Source: Zerene cesonia (Eukaryota; Arthropoda; Insecta; Lepidoptera; Pieridae). From it: 64,000 nt of DNA. A model generated the notes under the pieces. That model did no database searches and was not told the origin of the DNA. It saw nothing but the letters and a program-made list of their open reading frames with translations. This document shows positions 48,001 to 61,841 of the stretch, piece after piece; position 1 is the first letter of the stretch; every line of letters starts with the position of its first letter. Location: NCBI RefSeq assembly GCF_012273895.1, contig NC_052114.1, positions 248,001-312,000 on the forward strand, in the 5' to 3' direction. The translations under genes were made by a program, and so were the position numbers.

Positions 48001-49669
48001 GTAATTGCGCTATATTTTAATTGCAAAATGTCGTATCCACAGTATTTCAAGCAGCCATCATATCACGCGCCCTAAAAGGCAGTGGTATCATTACTTCGAC
48101 CGGTCGCTACTGGCCACCTTCTTAGCGCGCTGCCAGCCTGGTACTTGGTCACCTAGCCTCGACTAAACCTTATTATATCGATATTTATCTTACGATAATT
48201 ATTTATTTACTTTATGCGAAAGATTTTAATTTTACTAAATTGTTATCAAAATATAAAATTTTGATTATATATTAATATTTGAGAAAGATATTGAGTTTAG
48301 TGAAATTTAGTGTATCATTGTGCCAAATAAAAGAATCTTCTTTCTGTTTATATACCAATGATAAATACACACTTAATTTCGGTTACTAATGTTCGAACAA
48401 ACAATTTTCTCTTTAACTTACATTACGACCACATTCTTACGAAAATATAATCTATCACATACAAATCTATCATCATCTATGATATAGCAAATCCAAAATT
48501 CTCTTCGGCGGGATTGTATAAAAGTATACAAATTGATCATAAGCGAAGGTGTAATAGTAAAAGTGTCTACCCACCTCCCCACCTCCCTGGTCATTATATT
48601 TTATCCATGTATCATCCAAGAACAATATTTAAGCGAAGATTAAATTGAAAAATAGCTTGCATAGTGATACGTCTATAGAATATATAAATTCAGTAGCGGG
48701 GCTGTCATAGAAGCAAGGCTCAAAACAGGCCATTATGGGCAATTTTCAGGGCTAGCTGTCGGGTGCAATTTTGCGGCATTATACAGTAGCTGAGTTGGAC
48801 GTAATTGGTAACATTTATTACACTGTAACAGCCGATCGGTCGTTGTATGGCAATATTTAACAGGAGTTAAGGATGTTGCGTTTGGAAAAATCTGGATAGT
48901 TTATAGAATATTTTAAGGACACTCTGTACTCGGCTCAATAGTCGATCATTTATTAATGTTATTGTCATAATTGTATATTTTATGTTCTTATTTATATCTC
49001 GCTTAAAAGGGCTGACACCTATATTATAAAATATGGGTGTCCGCACTGTCCATTATCTGTAGTCAAAATGAATTTTATATAAAGTGATATAATTATAATA
49101 CAAAGGCTTCAATAAGCTGAACTCTTAATAAAAAAAACGATTGCTGTTTTTTATAAAAAAAAAAAAAACACCGATATTTCGAAGAAGTTAATAAGATAAG
49201 GCAAATAGGTGGTTTGATACACAACCGTGTAATGACAGGTCTCCGCCAATACGCAGTTATTTTAATTTTAAATTACATCGTCATTTAATTATGGCGTCAA
49301 GAATTACGTCGAAATATGTTATTATTATATCATGATTATTAAATAAATTGTCGTATTTAGTTCAATTTCATGAACGAGTAATATTCGTGCATAAAAATTC
49401 CGTTATAAGCAAACTTCTCCTGTATTACTGTATTCCTATTAGATTCAAAAATTAAGAATTGCCATTAATTTTTTTATATCGCTCTGTCATATTATTGAAA
49501 AATGTGCAAAAAATACAAACTTATATAAATTATTTTATAATACATAATATGTGATATTATTAAGCAACCTTTCATCACTTAAACAAAACAAAACATCAAA
49601 CATAACAGATTGCCAATTACAGTGAAGTGTAAATTAAATGTGATGAATTCATTTGAATTCAAATGTTAA
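45077..49669. other. AT-rich DNA, no gene recognised
   Basis: No repeat family is recognised. GC-richer islands occur near 46205-46245 (CCATCGGCGGCGGTCACGAG) and 48085-48160 (CGACCGGTCGCTACTGGCCA). A GATA palindrome at 46925 is listed separately. The frame at 47027-47305 has no domain. Confidence 0.45.
46925..46950. promoter_or_regulatory. Palindromic triple GATA site
   Basis: CTTATCTAG (46925-46933) and its exact complement CTAGATAAG (46942-46950) flank CCGATAAA, giving three GATA motifs in 26 bp. GATA factors act in insect fat body, gut and follicle cells. Use in vivo is unproven. Confidence 0.3.
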
Positions 49670-49876
49670 TCCTACTAATAGTATAAATGCGAAAGTTTAT
49701 GAGGATGAATGTATGTGTATGTGTATGTTTGTTACTCTTTCATGCAAATACCAGAGAACTGATTGAAATTTGGTACGTAAATAGCTGGACAAGTGGAATA
49801 ACACATAGGCAACTTTTTATCCCGATATTCTTACGGAATACAGACTTACGAGGGTGAAACCGCGGCGCGCAAACTG
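49670..49876 (+). mobile_element. Non-autonomous Helitron, altered 3' terminus
   Basis: It starts A|TCCTACTAATAGTATAAATG and runs through GCGAAAGTTTATGAGGATG, GTTTGTTACTCTTTCATGCA and GAACTGATTGAAATTTGGTA. The 3' part, TTTTTATCCCGATATTCTTA ... GAGGGTGAAACCGCGGCGCG, matches that of 5186-5370. The terminal CTAG has become ACTG, which would be expected to prevent further movement. No coding capacity. Confidence 0.75.
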
Positions 49877-50344
49877 TAAATAGTTCCATTTAATTAATAA
49901 ATGTGTAGGATATAAATCCCACGTGTGGTCCCATACGCTAATATTTCCTTAAGCGAGTCGATTGATTTCATTTTATACAAACAAATAAAAACAACAATTA
50001 TCGCTTGCAGCATACAACGAATAAATACATAATATATTTGTTTAATTTCTCATTGAAATTGAGGAGCGACGTGAATTGATTATCATATTTTAATACTTTG
50101 TTACAGTTAATGCATTTTATTGATTGAAGTAGAAATTTTATATTCATTTAATTTTTGTACGGTTTTTTGTTGAATAACTTTCTGTTGTTGGTCATACGTT
50201 GTTGTCATTTGTGTATCCCTATGCGTCAGTTAAATTTACGAGTTACTTTAAATATCGTATTTATTTCTCTCGTCTTTATTTTTTCTCGTTTTTTATATTA
50301 TATGTATGATCTTTATTATCCAGTCAATTTCCAATAACTTCTTA
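49877..50344. other. AT-rich DNA, nothing recognised
   Basis: No gene or repeat is identified. The frame at 50155-50337 is A/T-driven. Confidence 0.5.
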
Positions 50345-50459
50345 ATCTAAACATCAACATACGCTCCTAAACAATCCTTTTGTTGTTCTGTTTGTTTATA
50401 CCTCAGAGCCTCCAAAACTACTTGTCCTTGTCCGGAAATATAGCGGGGCGAACAGCTAG
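50345..50459 (+). mobile_element. Helitron-like element, shortened
   Basis: It ends ATAGCGGGGCGAACAGCTAG|T at 50459, a clear Helitron 3' end, after GTTTGTTTATACCTCAGAGC and TCCAAAACTACTTGTCC. A plausible start is A|TCTAAACATC at 50345. The interior is shortened. Confidence 0.6.
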
Positions 50460-51589
50460 TAAGTTATATATCTATCAAATCCTCAGCAGAACCAGTAGCA
50501 GAGAAATAACAAATGCTGACAATTTATTGAATTAAAATTCAATTAACAATGAATATTCAATAACGTGACTAAGTAATAGGAACTGTGAGGCTGGCGTCAC
50601 GGGCGGGTCACGACGCTCGCGCTGATCACAACTGATTTATATTTTATTTATGTCAATTGTTTTGTACACGAGCTAGTAGCGGTTCGTGTACATGAGACAT
50701 TTTTCTATTATCAAACACTTACAGGTGCTTTTTCATTGGAATTATCTTTGGGGTTAATTTGTCTGTTCATTGAGGCTATAGAGACCTTTAACAAATCTGC
50801 TCAAATTATTGTTTGAAAATATTTGCTTATTGACATTATTCTATAGATAGTAAACGGCTAACATACCAACATTTTTCATTGGTATGCCTATTAATCAAAA
50901 CGCTAGTTTATGGTTGAAAAGGGAAAAAATTGTAATAAAAGGGATAATATCTGTCCATTGCGACACTAAATGAATATTTGGCTACTTTTGGTGGTCCTAA
51001 AGTTTTCAAAGAAAATTCACCACACAAATCAATTCTAAATCAGAAGAAATCAATACTTCTGAGCCATCCTATGTTTAATCAAGGCGCATACATTATAAAT
51101 CAAAAGTAGTTCTTCAAAAGATTCCATTGCTATTTATTACATGACAATGTCACGTGTGCGCGGGTCCTTACGAACTTAATCGCCTCGTTAGCTGTCATGT
51201 ATCCACGGCCATTATTTGCAAACCAGTTCCAATACGTAATATCTCTTGTTTACTTTAAAGGAATGCGATAACCGACTGCCTGTTCGTGTTATTATATAGC
51301 CACTGTGGGACACTAATCATTTGGGATTAGGGCTAGAACAGATTCAGTAGTTGAGGCAGGTTTGCTCTCCCACTGAATTCTAAGAGAGAACCTAATGCAA
51401 GAGAAAATCTTACATTTGGTTAATAAAAATAATCGTGTCTATTTGTCTGTTTGATGTGAACTCAGAATTGGTTTTTCTGCGTTAAAAGCAACAAATATCA
51501 GAAGATCCTGAGAAAAGTTTCCGTGTATGATAAGTTGTAGGCATGTGTGAATTGGATAAAAAACAACGATATTACTAATTTTATTATTA
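50460..51589. other. AT-rich DNA, nothing recognised
   Basis: No gene or repeat is identified. A short GC-richer part at 50587-50635 contains GGCTGGCGTCACGGGCGGGT. Confidence 0.5.
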
Positions 51590-51840
51590 TTCAAATTCAA
51601 ATCAACTTTATTTCATTGTAACACTCATTATGAATAGATCTTAAAATATATAAGTTCATCAGTTATACGAATGCAATGCAATTGATACAAACAGCCATAA
51701 AAATGATTATAGCATGGTATTGCGAAATTGGTCCTCTTTCATAGGGTACCAAGTCCACCACGTTATATGCGAATCGCCCAAGGCCCACACAAACCATCTC
51801 ATAAGTGGCATCAATGTAAAAACTTTGCAGAATTTGTGAC
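51590..51840 (-). mobile_element. Probable LINE 3' end, minus strand
   Basis: The plus strand begins TTCAAATTCAAATCAACTTT then ATTT, so the minus strand ends with AAATAAAGTTGATTTGAATT, a typical insect LINE terminus with an AATAAA signal. The upstream part (about 51740-51830) is richer in C and contains ACCAAGTCCACCACG. No reverse transcriptase is visible. Confidence 0.4.
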
Positions 51841-51984
51841 GTGTATTACAATTTTTGCATCAAAATGAGATACGAGAAGCAATGCGAGATAAGAAATTGT
51901 ATAAAATTAATGTAAACTGTATGTGGAATAGGTGAAAGTAGAGATATATTGGTATATCCCAAATTCGTGCCTTGTTATATTATA

Positions 51985-52148
51985 CTAGCCGTCCGTCCCG
52001 GTCTCGCCCGTGGTACATACATAGCCTATAATCTTCCTCAATAAATGGGCTATGCAACACTGAAAGAATTTTTCAAATCAGATCAGTAGTTCTTGAGATT
52101 AGTGCGTTCAAACAAACAAACTCTTCAGCTTTATAATATTAGTATAGA
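51985..52148 (-). mobile_element. Non-autonomous Helitron, intact ends, minus strand
   Basis: Read on the minus strand it starts A|TCTATACTAATATTATAAAG, continues with CTGAAGAGTTTGTTTGTTTG, AATCTCAAGAACTACTGATC and AGCCCATTTATTGAGGAAG, and ends CGGGACGGACGGCTAG|T. Both borders obey the A|TC...CTAG|T rule, making this the reference copy of its family here. 164 bp, no coding capacity. Confidence 0.78.
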
Positions 52149-54489
52149 TTTGTTTTCCTAAAACCAAACTGACGTAGTTACACATACAATTTGTCTATGC
52201 AATATTAACTTTACCAAAACTTTTATCATATTTCGTGAACATTGTTGTCTAATACCTCATAGATAACCACAGACAGTGTTTAACAAAACAAATATGAAAC
52301 GTAGGTATGTAATCCATAGAGCACAGTCATGAAACGAAACGCAATAAAATAACAACTCGAGATCGAAGCCAAACCCAGTAGCAGCGAGCTGTCTCCACGA
52401 GCAAGTACTTATCGGGCAGACAAAAAAAAAAACATAAAGATTTATTGTGTATCGATCGTCAAAAGAAATCGAATGGCTCGCTACCAGCGCTTAGGCACGG
52501 ACCAAACATGGTAACAATTTCTTAAATACTTTATTCGTCTTGACTTATACAATATGGGGGTAGATTTGTTTGTTTATAGGTTTGTTTGATTGTTTGTAAT
52601 TTATACATTTCTTTACTAGGTAAATCGGCAGAAAATTTTTCCAGAGCGACTTTCGTATATTCTAAATTCCAACCCGAAAAAGAGTAAATTGTTGGCCAAC
52701 TTTGATGCCGAATGACGAAAGAAATGGCTCTAGATTTGGTTATATAAACAAATGTGAGCAATTCGTACTTTATGTAAATATGTATGGTTGTCTTTTTCCT
52801 TATTAAATTTAAGATTATACTCAACTATAGTGGATGTGGTTACTTAATTATTGACATAATTATCACCTTTTAGTTTACAGGTTATGGATCTACTAATTTG
52901 AAATTGGATTAGTTAAAATATTGTCTGATCTTGTAATGCCCTACATATTTTTCAAAAGATTGCAAATAGTTTAACAAAATTAAGTCCCGGAATTCATATG
53001 ATGCATCAGAATGCATCACCACTCACCAACATGTCTGAAATCGGCCTTATTTTTACGACACGTGTGACGCACAGTATTCTTATTATCTGTATAGCGTTTT
53101 ACATTTGTCTTTCCATTTTTCCTTTATGTTTACACAATTTGTTTAATAAAAATATCTTCTTGCTCGCATTCTATTACAAATAAACTTTATCAAGTATTGA
53201 TCTTCAAAAGCGATCGGATAGCGCGGTGTGCTGTCTCACTCTAACCCATACGTCTGTCTCGTTTCTCTCAATCTATTTGATCTCTCCGTTTAAGTATGAT
53301 GAATGAAATGAAAATACAATATGATTGACAGGGATATTTCGTTGTTTAATCATTGGTTAAGTAACGTTTAAGATTCTATTCTTAGTGTTGCTACTGGTGT
53401 TTTTTTTTTAATATTATCGACATTGTAATTGTGGACTAATTTAGTCTTTATTTCTCTTCTTTCATTCAGCTCAAATTTAAGCTTCTTCTAGAAGCACTAA
53501 TGGATCGTTGAATAAAAGGATATCTTGTAATCTGCTCTCTTTTATATTTAACTTAAAATTTAGCAGCAAAACAGTTCCTGTCTCCTTCAACTTCTTATTT
53601 AATTACACTTGCAACAGCAGCGCATTCATCTCGTCTTGGATTACAGACTACATGAATTCGCGGGTAATTGTATGTTTAGCTGATTAAATAACCATTTTCT
53701 GACATAAACAGACATTAATCTGCGGTTTCTATAATGATAGTGTGAGCTTGTAAATTGCGGGTTGTGTGCTATTTTTATTTGATGTGAAAGATGTGCAATT
53801 TCACGGAACATTGATAATGTTAATGTACGTACCCTAAGTAGATCAAGATATTAGAAGTCTTATAGTTTTGCTTTCTATATTCAAATAAACTATATTAACT
53901 ACTACTATATTATCAGTAACACTGTAACGTATTAAAGCATCTAAATTTGTGCTATTTTAAAAACATAATAATGTACCAATTAAACTTTTAAATCGTATGT
54001 TATTTCAGCATCCCTAGCTAAAAGGCACCTCAAGTAGCATATCCTTCACTCTTGCGCAGTTGTCCAGAATCCACGTTAAAACCGGTTCGGAGGACATTAC
54101 CTACATACCAAAAGATCATAACATCAGAATTACTAGCAATAATAATATATCGAGTTGTTAATTTTACACCGATTACATGTATTTTAGTGAAAGCAAGTCC
54201 GGGTCACAACTAGTTTCGATAAAACTCGGAATCTAATAATTTTCTATTTTACATAACTCGCGTTTTCTATTAATTTGCTGTCGTTTAGATCATTGTGCCT
54301 TATTGGTTAATTATGGGTATCTTTTACCTTATGATTGGACGGTATGGTAAGGTTAATGTGTCTCTAAATAGACTCTGGGTTTGAAGTGTAATGAGAGAAA
54401 AGCCTATTCGGAAGAATGTGTTAACATATAATTGTATAATGATATAATTGATTTTAATAGAAAACTAAGTTGTCAAAACTAGAGCAAAT
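52149..54489. other. AT-rich DNA, no gene recognised
   Basis: No repeat family is recognised. A 97-codon minus-strand frame at 52531-52824 is among the longer ones in the window but shows no domain, and its composition follows the background. Confidence 0.45.
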
Positions 54490-54605
54490 TTTAGCAAAGT
54501 CCTTTGTTAGCGGATACCTATATTATAGTGACATTCCAGATGCTAAATTTCAGCCCAGTCGGTTCAGTAGTTTGGGCTGTGCGTTAATAGATCAGTTACG
54601 TTTGA
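54490..54605 (+). repeat. Diverged interspersed repeat fragment
   Basis: TAGCGGATACCTATATTATA, GATGCTAAATTTCAGCCCAG, TCGGTTCAGTAGTTTGGGCT and GTGCGTTAATAGATCA follow the order of a common lepidopteran repeat. Borders are not visible. Confidence 0.5.
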
Positions 54606-56974
54606 GTTTTGAACTAAGATCATGAATAAAAATATCATTTGTTCAATTGGCTGGTCTTCTTTTGATGATAATACATTGTGAAATATAAATTGGAGTCACG
54701 ATGTCCATATCTAGCCACCATAAATACTTGTAAATGGCTAAAAAACCGATTACGCAACACTTTCTCGAAGATGCTCAGGCGCAAGGTTATCTTTGCTAAC
54801 TCGAGGTTTCTCGCTAATGACTCTGACGCAACATAATATATGGCAATTATCTCAATATCTCCAATCAACGATATATCACGACTATATGAAGCCATTATTT
54901 ATTGACCTTAAATAAACTGTTTCCTCTTCTATTTATTTATGGTATTTTTCTGTTTGCACAATAAACAATACGTTTATCTCTTCGCTACCTACATGTTATG
55001 TTAGTTTCATTGTAAGTCATTTGATCTATAGCTTTAATTGACCTGGTTTTGGAATCAGAACCAAATTAATAATATCAAATTGTTGAAAGGTAAAGAAAAA
55101 CAACAATACTTTTTATATTGTTTCATTTGACACTCAAACAGCTACAAAAATAGTCATATTATTAATATTGAAAAGGTGAAAGTAACTCTTTCTGTCTATC
55201 TCTTCTTCATCTAAAAACTAGTGAACTGAAATATGGTAGAAAGATGGTTAGACATCCGTGACAGGACATCAAATAATTTTATAGTGCAAATGGTATTTAA
55301 AAATTTGTTATATCTGCGTACATACAGTCTATAAATCTTGATACGTTTACCTACAAGCCTACAAACCAAAAATCATAGTTAAAAATAAAAACACACCATG
55401 GAGATTTGTCTTCATTCATATCGCTATAAAACACAAATGTAACATTGATAACATTTATTGGTTTGAAAGACAAATGAAACAATAATAGATTCTTTATAAA
55501 TAACTCAAGAAGGCACCTAATTAGATTGTAAAAAGACGGCAGAACGGCCGAAACGTGTGAAATATTGGCGTCGAATGAATTAGAGATGTGATAAGGCTTT
55601 ATCACCCACAAGCGTTCCACAATCTCTCTGTAATAACGAAATAACCTTCAATTTATGCTCCTCTTTACGAAATACTGGGTAGCGTTAGCAAATTCATTGG
55701 TATAAAACGTTTTGAAATATATTACCTAGGAGGGAATATTTCTTGTTTGTTTCCCTTGTCAATTACTTGACAATTTTATGTGTCCATTTTTTAAATAATT
55801 TGAGCTTTTAAGTAGCATTATATAAAAATTTAGATGATGTCCTTATTTACGTATTTATGTAAATTGAACAACACTTTTTATCTTGCATCTATCTATGTTT
55901 TTGTATGAATTAATCTTCGATTGAATTTATAATTGCAAAATTATTTATTTTTGTGTTGCTGTCGGTACGCAGGTCGCGATGTTAACAGAGACAGGCGAAG
56001 TTTTATTGCGCAGTAAACTGGCCGAGGTATCCAGTGACCATCGTTCTTATAATTCCTAATCATACCGCAATATATCCTAATACTATGTTTATTTTAAATG
56101 CCTTCACGCCGTGATAAATATATCGTAATATATGCCTTCAAACAATACTATGGGTAAGCGATCCACCGTGGTAGCGATGAGTCGGCCACTAATAGATTTC
56201 TGTTGTCTTATTTCTTCTCCCAAAATTTAGATTGACAAATTTAAGCATGGGTATCTTCTATAAACTTCGAAAAAAGGGAGGAGGGTATCAATTCGGATGT
56301 TTTATTGTGCTTGTCATAACTTTTTATTGGGTGCACAGATTTTAATGATTTTATTGTATTTGTATTTGAAAGTTGGTGCATCCATTGTGGTCCTATATAA
56401 ATTTTGGTGTAGTTCAGACAATTTGAAGGTGGTTTAGTATTTATTAAAACTATAATATTATTGTAATGTCAGTGTAGGTATTTAAGTATTAGATAAATTT
56501 TAACATACTAGAGATTAGATTAGATTTATTTAACTTCAATGATTATTTATCGAAGTCAAATATTTTGTTGTCGAGAGTTTTCAACCAAGCGTGTACAACC
56601 AAAACAGAGCGTGCGCCGGCGCTATAATTCAAAATCATTATCTTAACAAATCGTTCGTGCGTCGATCAATTATAATAACGTTGCTAATTGTTAACATTGG
56701 TTTTCGAAGATTCGCACCCGAAGGTCGAGTGCTTTCCGCATCTCAGTTTATTGAGGACGAACCAAATTTGGTCATCGGTTTCATGCTTAGCCTTGGGTTT
56801 AATGTAAAGATAGACACGCGAATGTTAGATAACCTGAAATTACGTGAACGGAATGTTGTTTGCTGATTACAAAATGTAGATAAAGATTTGTTTTTTATGT
56901 TATATTTTACAAAGAGCTGGTCGGTCAGTTGTTGGAAAAATGCTACCTCTACTCATAAATATTGCCAATTTAAA
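54606..56974. other. AT-rich DNA, no gene recognised
   Basis: Frames at 54635-54895, 55351-55620 (minus) and 56591-56866 (plus, 91 codons) are open but show no recognisable domain or exon context. GACGGCAGAACGGCCGAAAC near 55536 is a small GC-richer spot. Confidence 0.45.
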
Positions 56975-57152
56975 AGAAGGGATTAATGACAGGAATAAGG
57001 AAAAGGAATGGGAAGGGTAAGATAAAGGACATGAGCCGCCGGCTCCGCCACTCATGGAACGAAATATACTATTTCACACAGGTCGTCTGTGGGGGTGTGT
57101 TCCCCGGTGCGAGCTGGCCTCACTCGAATCGAAGCTTGCTCGTCTCTTACAT
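56975..57152 (-). mobile_element. SINE-like element, 5' half, minus strand
   Basis: The plus strand shows AAGGAATGGGAAGGGTAAGA, GAGCCGCCGGCTCCGCCACT, TCACACAGGTCGTCTGTGGG and CCCCGGTGCGAGCTGGCCTC. On the minus strand this is GGCCAGCTCGCACCGGGG first, then the pyrimidine-rich middle. The ACCATCAGGCGA tail is missing. The frame at 57054-57248 overlaps it and is not a gene. Confidence 0.68.
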
Positions 57153-60100
57153 ATGAAATGGGTTGTTGTTATGACTCTATTCCTAACATCATTTGATGTT
57201 GTTCTATTTCATGCTTATAACAACAACATTGTCGTAACTATTACATAACTGTTGTATATTCGCAGAAATGTTACATATTCTCAAAACGGTATTTGTTGAA
57301 TACACATATATGAGCAAATATTTTGATTGATTTCATTCTTTCTGCATTCTTTATAAAAATCTATTCAAAACGACAAAATTTATGTAATTTGCTGGCAAAT
57401 ATATGATGCTTTTCACACATGAATACCGCCAAAGACGTGAATCATATCCACATTTATAAAGCATTGTATTATTTAAAGGTGTGACAAATGTCCCTGGCAA
57501 CTTGCAAAAATTCACACTTCAAAATGAAGATAGGACTAGACGATATCCTGAATACAGTAACACGTGAGCTTAGAGACAAGGAGACGTGGATTAAAACCTA
57601 ACGGAGCCTTTAAGCAAAGACTCAATTTAGCAGCTCACAGAAGGTTAGTCATATGACTAGCATATTTAGGCCACAAGGGTCTAGTAAAACTCTATCAGAG
57701 CATCAAATATAAAATATATCCATACAAAGAACTTTAATAGTATACCAGCTGCGTTATTCGGTACCTGAAGTGCATACATGTGTATTTAAGATATTTAAAA
57801 GTAGTAAAAAGCGGTTATTTTAACATTTCAAAGAGATACTCTAATTTTACTCACTGGAATGTATAGGTTTATCATATTTTATTCGCAAATGTGCCTTAAT
57901 CGATGCTATTAAAAAGAACAAACGTTTAGAGCCGATGACCTCGCCGGAATCTCCCGATAAAATGATTTCGTAACTAATAAGTACACGACCAAAATATACA
58001 TCAGCATGCGGTCCAGAGATTTATGGTGTATGGGTTATCACCGACTGCTCTAACCCGCGAGCGGGGACGGTACGCAATTCCCACGTAGATAGTTCATATT
58101 ACAATTAATTAGGTAGCTAATTGCTTCTAGAAACGTCTCCAATGGATATTTGAAAGGTCTTAGATTTGGAGTTAATATTAAATTCGTTCACGAATAGTGT
58201 TCCAGCTCCAACAAAAAAAAAATTGTGCCAAAATGTATAATGGTTTTATATATTATAAATAAACTTCAATAAAAAAAATATTTACTGAATAATTTCGTAT
58301 GTTCTCCAACACGACTGCTCCCTTTGCATAGAAATCGTTATCTATTTATTGAAAATAATATAAATTGTGATTCTAAAATATTGGTAATAATATATTTAAG
58401 CCTTATTCTGACTCCATCATTTTCTTTAATCAATAAAGTTGGGTTTCTCGTCAAGTTGGAAGTTGGAGCAAATTTCACGAGTCAACCGCACAAGTTTATT
58501 GCTAAGTTTGGAATCTAGTAGAACTCCTAACTATGTGTTATAAGTTTTATTAATAGACTAGCTATTTTAGAATTTGTGCGGAAAATAATGATATGAAAAT
58601 ACGTACCTGAAATTGCACTGTCTGTTATGTCATAAATTACTTTCTTTTAAATATATTTGATACATTCGATAGAACAATTATTAATATTTTTGTTTGACTG
58701 CTTGTCTGGCTAATCTATGAAATGGCTTAATGTTATGGAAGAGGGATTCCGCTCACATTATGCACTATAACATATCACCTGCGAGATGACTTCTTTAATT
58801 CTTTTTTGCTTATTTAATTTACTAAAAACCGACTAATGCAAACAGAAAACCTTTATAACGATGAAAAGACATTATTAATTATGTTACAAAAACTAACATT
58901 CAAACAACAACAAAGATATCATCAACGCCTAACAAAACGGTTCTTTTTATTTGTACTTGTCTATTTGAAACAATGCCCAATCAAAATAGATGTTTATCAA
59001 AAACGAAACATCGATAATCATTTGTATAATTATCGAAAAGATCCCATATAGACGTAATAAATCGCTCAAATAAATCAATTGCAGAAATCGACGTTATCTG
59101 AATGAAATATGACGATTTGCCAAAATGGTTGGCAAAAAACCTACATGCTAGAGTCGTGAGACGGAAGAGATTGTCATCTCGGCATAATTCTTCTGGTCAC
59201 GCGTGAGCTACCGAACGCCTAGTGTGTCTGACAGCCTGGTATCTCGCACTGTGTTGACTGACCTTGTGGGAAAATAATAATGCTTTTTATGAACCAAGCA
59301 ATCACGATTTAAAAACTGCCATAAAGTCATAACAGTAAAAATCTCAACAGGACATAACAGTGAACTTTTGGAATTCAATAAATCCTTACTTAAGAATCTA
59401 ATTCTAAAGCTACTACAGCAAAAATAAAATAACAATAAAACGGAATAAGTGGGTTGTATTTTAATATAGGGCTTTTTATTAACTCTCTATGATTTTCGGT
59501 ATTGTATGGCTAAGCTAGATCATCAAAAAGAAATCTATCTAACTTCTGTATATCTTATCATTAGAATGATACATTGTTTTATAAAAGTGAATAGATGTGT
59601 AATATAATAACAAACATAAATATCAAGTACACTTTAAAACGCGTTAATTATATATGATATATTACCATTATGAATCATCATAAATCAATACAGATAACAC
59701 GTCGATATAACACTTATTAAGTGTAATTAAATAATGAAAAAATTTAAATAATGTTTTGGCTTCCGAAACGATAATGTATGAAAATGTATTCAAAGTTGGT
59801 CCGTAAAAATTACTCGGTTATGAATGGACGGTCATAATTGTGGATTAAAATAATATTGGGTTTGTTTCTATACAATTATGGTAATTAATGCTACGGTCAG
59901 AGCGCTGGATAGCTTCTAGGTATATTATAGTTTGAGAGCTATTGAACATTTCTTTTGGAAAATTGTTCGTCGAGAATTAAAAATTGATAATAGATTATTG
60001 GCTGTACTCCGTATTATACGTATGTTATTTGCAGATATAACATTGAAATAAGATTTATTTATTTGCGAGAATGTGTCATAATTTAATTAAACTCTTAAAT

Positions 60101-61161
60101 GTCTGTCAGTAGTAAAGCTGATCAAATGAGCATTTTAATGCTAAATGAATGCCGATAGATGCGGGAACCATAGCCGCCAACCACCAACCAATACGTCATG
60201 TAAAATCAACCATATCTTAATGGAATATATTAGGCGCCATAAGAACACGCGCTTAAAATAATTACATGTATTTATTCATATTAATTGGTTCTTATGCTTT
60301 CATGAGTTTCAAAATGATGTTATATAAATGAAAATCTGTATAATAAGCACAATTAGATCCAGACTAATTAACGTGTTTTATAAACTTTGTTCAACTGTGT
60401 CCTGAATAAACATAATTATTTCTCTACTGCCACTTAGAGATGCCTGAGGCAGAAGCCGGCGGGCAGAGCTAGTTGTCGGATATTAGAATGAGCTGTCGCA
60501 AATGTCCTGAGTAGCATATAGTGCGCAGTAGATGCATGCGCCGATCAAGGCCACAGACACTTCCATATATAACGTCGAACATAGATATTACCTGTTTACG
60601 TAGGACCAAGCAATTACTTCACTTTGATTTTGAGCAAAACAACAATGAATACTTGGTGTAGTAGAAGGTAAATGGAAATAAATACAGTTCATAGATATGG
60701 GAGATATATTAGAGGTTTTGGAGTCCTCCTGACGTTAAGTCGTGAACAGAACTAAAAGGAGAAAACGAAAAAATTGGACACGCAGAAAAATCTTAGCTAA
60801 GCATTTTGGACGGTTTTAACACGTACGTGTGTGAACCTTAATGATTGCCGCCATAACAGTAACAATCAGAAAGATTAAAAACACTGAAATACAGAGCGAT
60901 TCGTGGGACCGAAGCTAAGACATCGATTGACCGACTGGAGCGACGCGTAATCTTTGGGCGCGGCGCGAGGCGCATACAAACTAGACGCAATCGCTCACCC
61001 CATTACATTGCGATACTGGGCGCTTAGAGTGTGCACTGACGCGATTTGATATCCATTGAAACTAATTCATTATTATAACTTATCAAAAGTTCCAGCAATG
61101 AAGCGCTTGGAACAGTGGTGAATAGAAACCGCTTTTAGACATGAGTTTCGTGAAATCAGAA
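57153..61161. other. AT-rich DNA, no gene recognised
   Basis: No repeat family is clearly recognised. TAGTCATATGACTA at 57646-57659 is a perfect 14-bp palindrome. GGGCAGAGCTAG|T at 60461-60472 is a possible Helitron 3' end without a recognisable body. A GC-rich patch at about 60935-61010 holds CTTTGGGCGCGGCGCGAGGC. Confidence 0.45.
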
Positions 61162-61272
61162 ATGAAATAAAATGAAATGAAACTCTTTATTGCTTATAAA
61201 AAGAAAAACAGAATATAGCATTAAAAGTAAGCAAAAGGCGGCCTTATCGCTAGGTAGCGATCTCTACCAGGC
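61162..61272 (-). mobile_element. LINE 3' end, minus strand
   Basis: The minus strand reads GCCTGGTAGAGATCGCTACC, TAGCGATAAGGCCGCCTTTT, then a tail of TTTCATTTCATTTTATTTC. The GATAAGGCCGCCTTT core matches the LINE family seen at 7094-7200. 5'-truncated, non-coding. Confidence 0.65.
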
Positions 61273-61841
61273 TTAAATTCAAGATTTATTTCTTAAATTA
61301 TAATAAATTCGAAATTAACCAGATCTATATTCGAAATAATATCTATATCTATAATTCAAGAAAAATTGATGCTGCTAGGCAGTCTAAAATAGTTTTAAAT
61401 AACTTTTATAGTATTTACTACATGCAATATGGGCACTATATTCTCAACTGTTTCATTATAACATAAAATTATTATTTCGTAGGTTGCGACTATCTTGTCT
61501 GTTTCTGGTATATAATTCAAGACGATAATTGATCAGTAAATATTCATTTTCTAAAAATATTTGAACGTAAGTACACGCTTGCTCTTATGTTTTGGACTAA
61601 AACAAAACATTACTAGGATCGATGTCAGATCGAAGCGGTAATCAAGGGACTTTCTTATTATGTACACAGTAGCAACGACAATGCTTTCTTACAATATTTA
61701 TTTTATAACAATATACTTACGTCATGGTTGATTGGATAGTAATTTAAAGTCACAAATATTACATCACAAATTGTTTTTGATGCTACATGTAGAATTTTAT
61801 TCTAACTTAAACAATATGTTTTTAATTACTTACTTTATAAG
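61273..61841. other. AT-rich DNA, nothing recognised
   Basis: No gene or repeat is identified. Confidence 0.5.

Noticed and set aside
52531..52824. 97-codon minus-strand frame
   Set aside because: No domain, AT-driven codon content, no repeat or exon context; consistent with chance in 64 kb.
56591..56866. 91-codon plus-strand frame
   Set aside because: No recognisable domain or splice signals, and nearby sequence is featureless; not enough to call a gene.
60461..60472. Helitron 3' end GGGCAGAGCTAG|T
   Set aside because: No matching body or 5' border upstream, so the motif alone is not enough.
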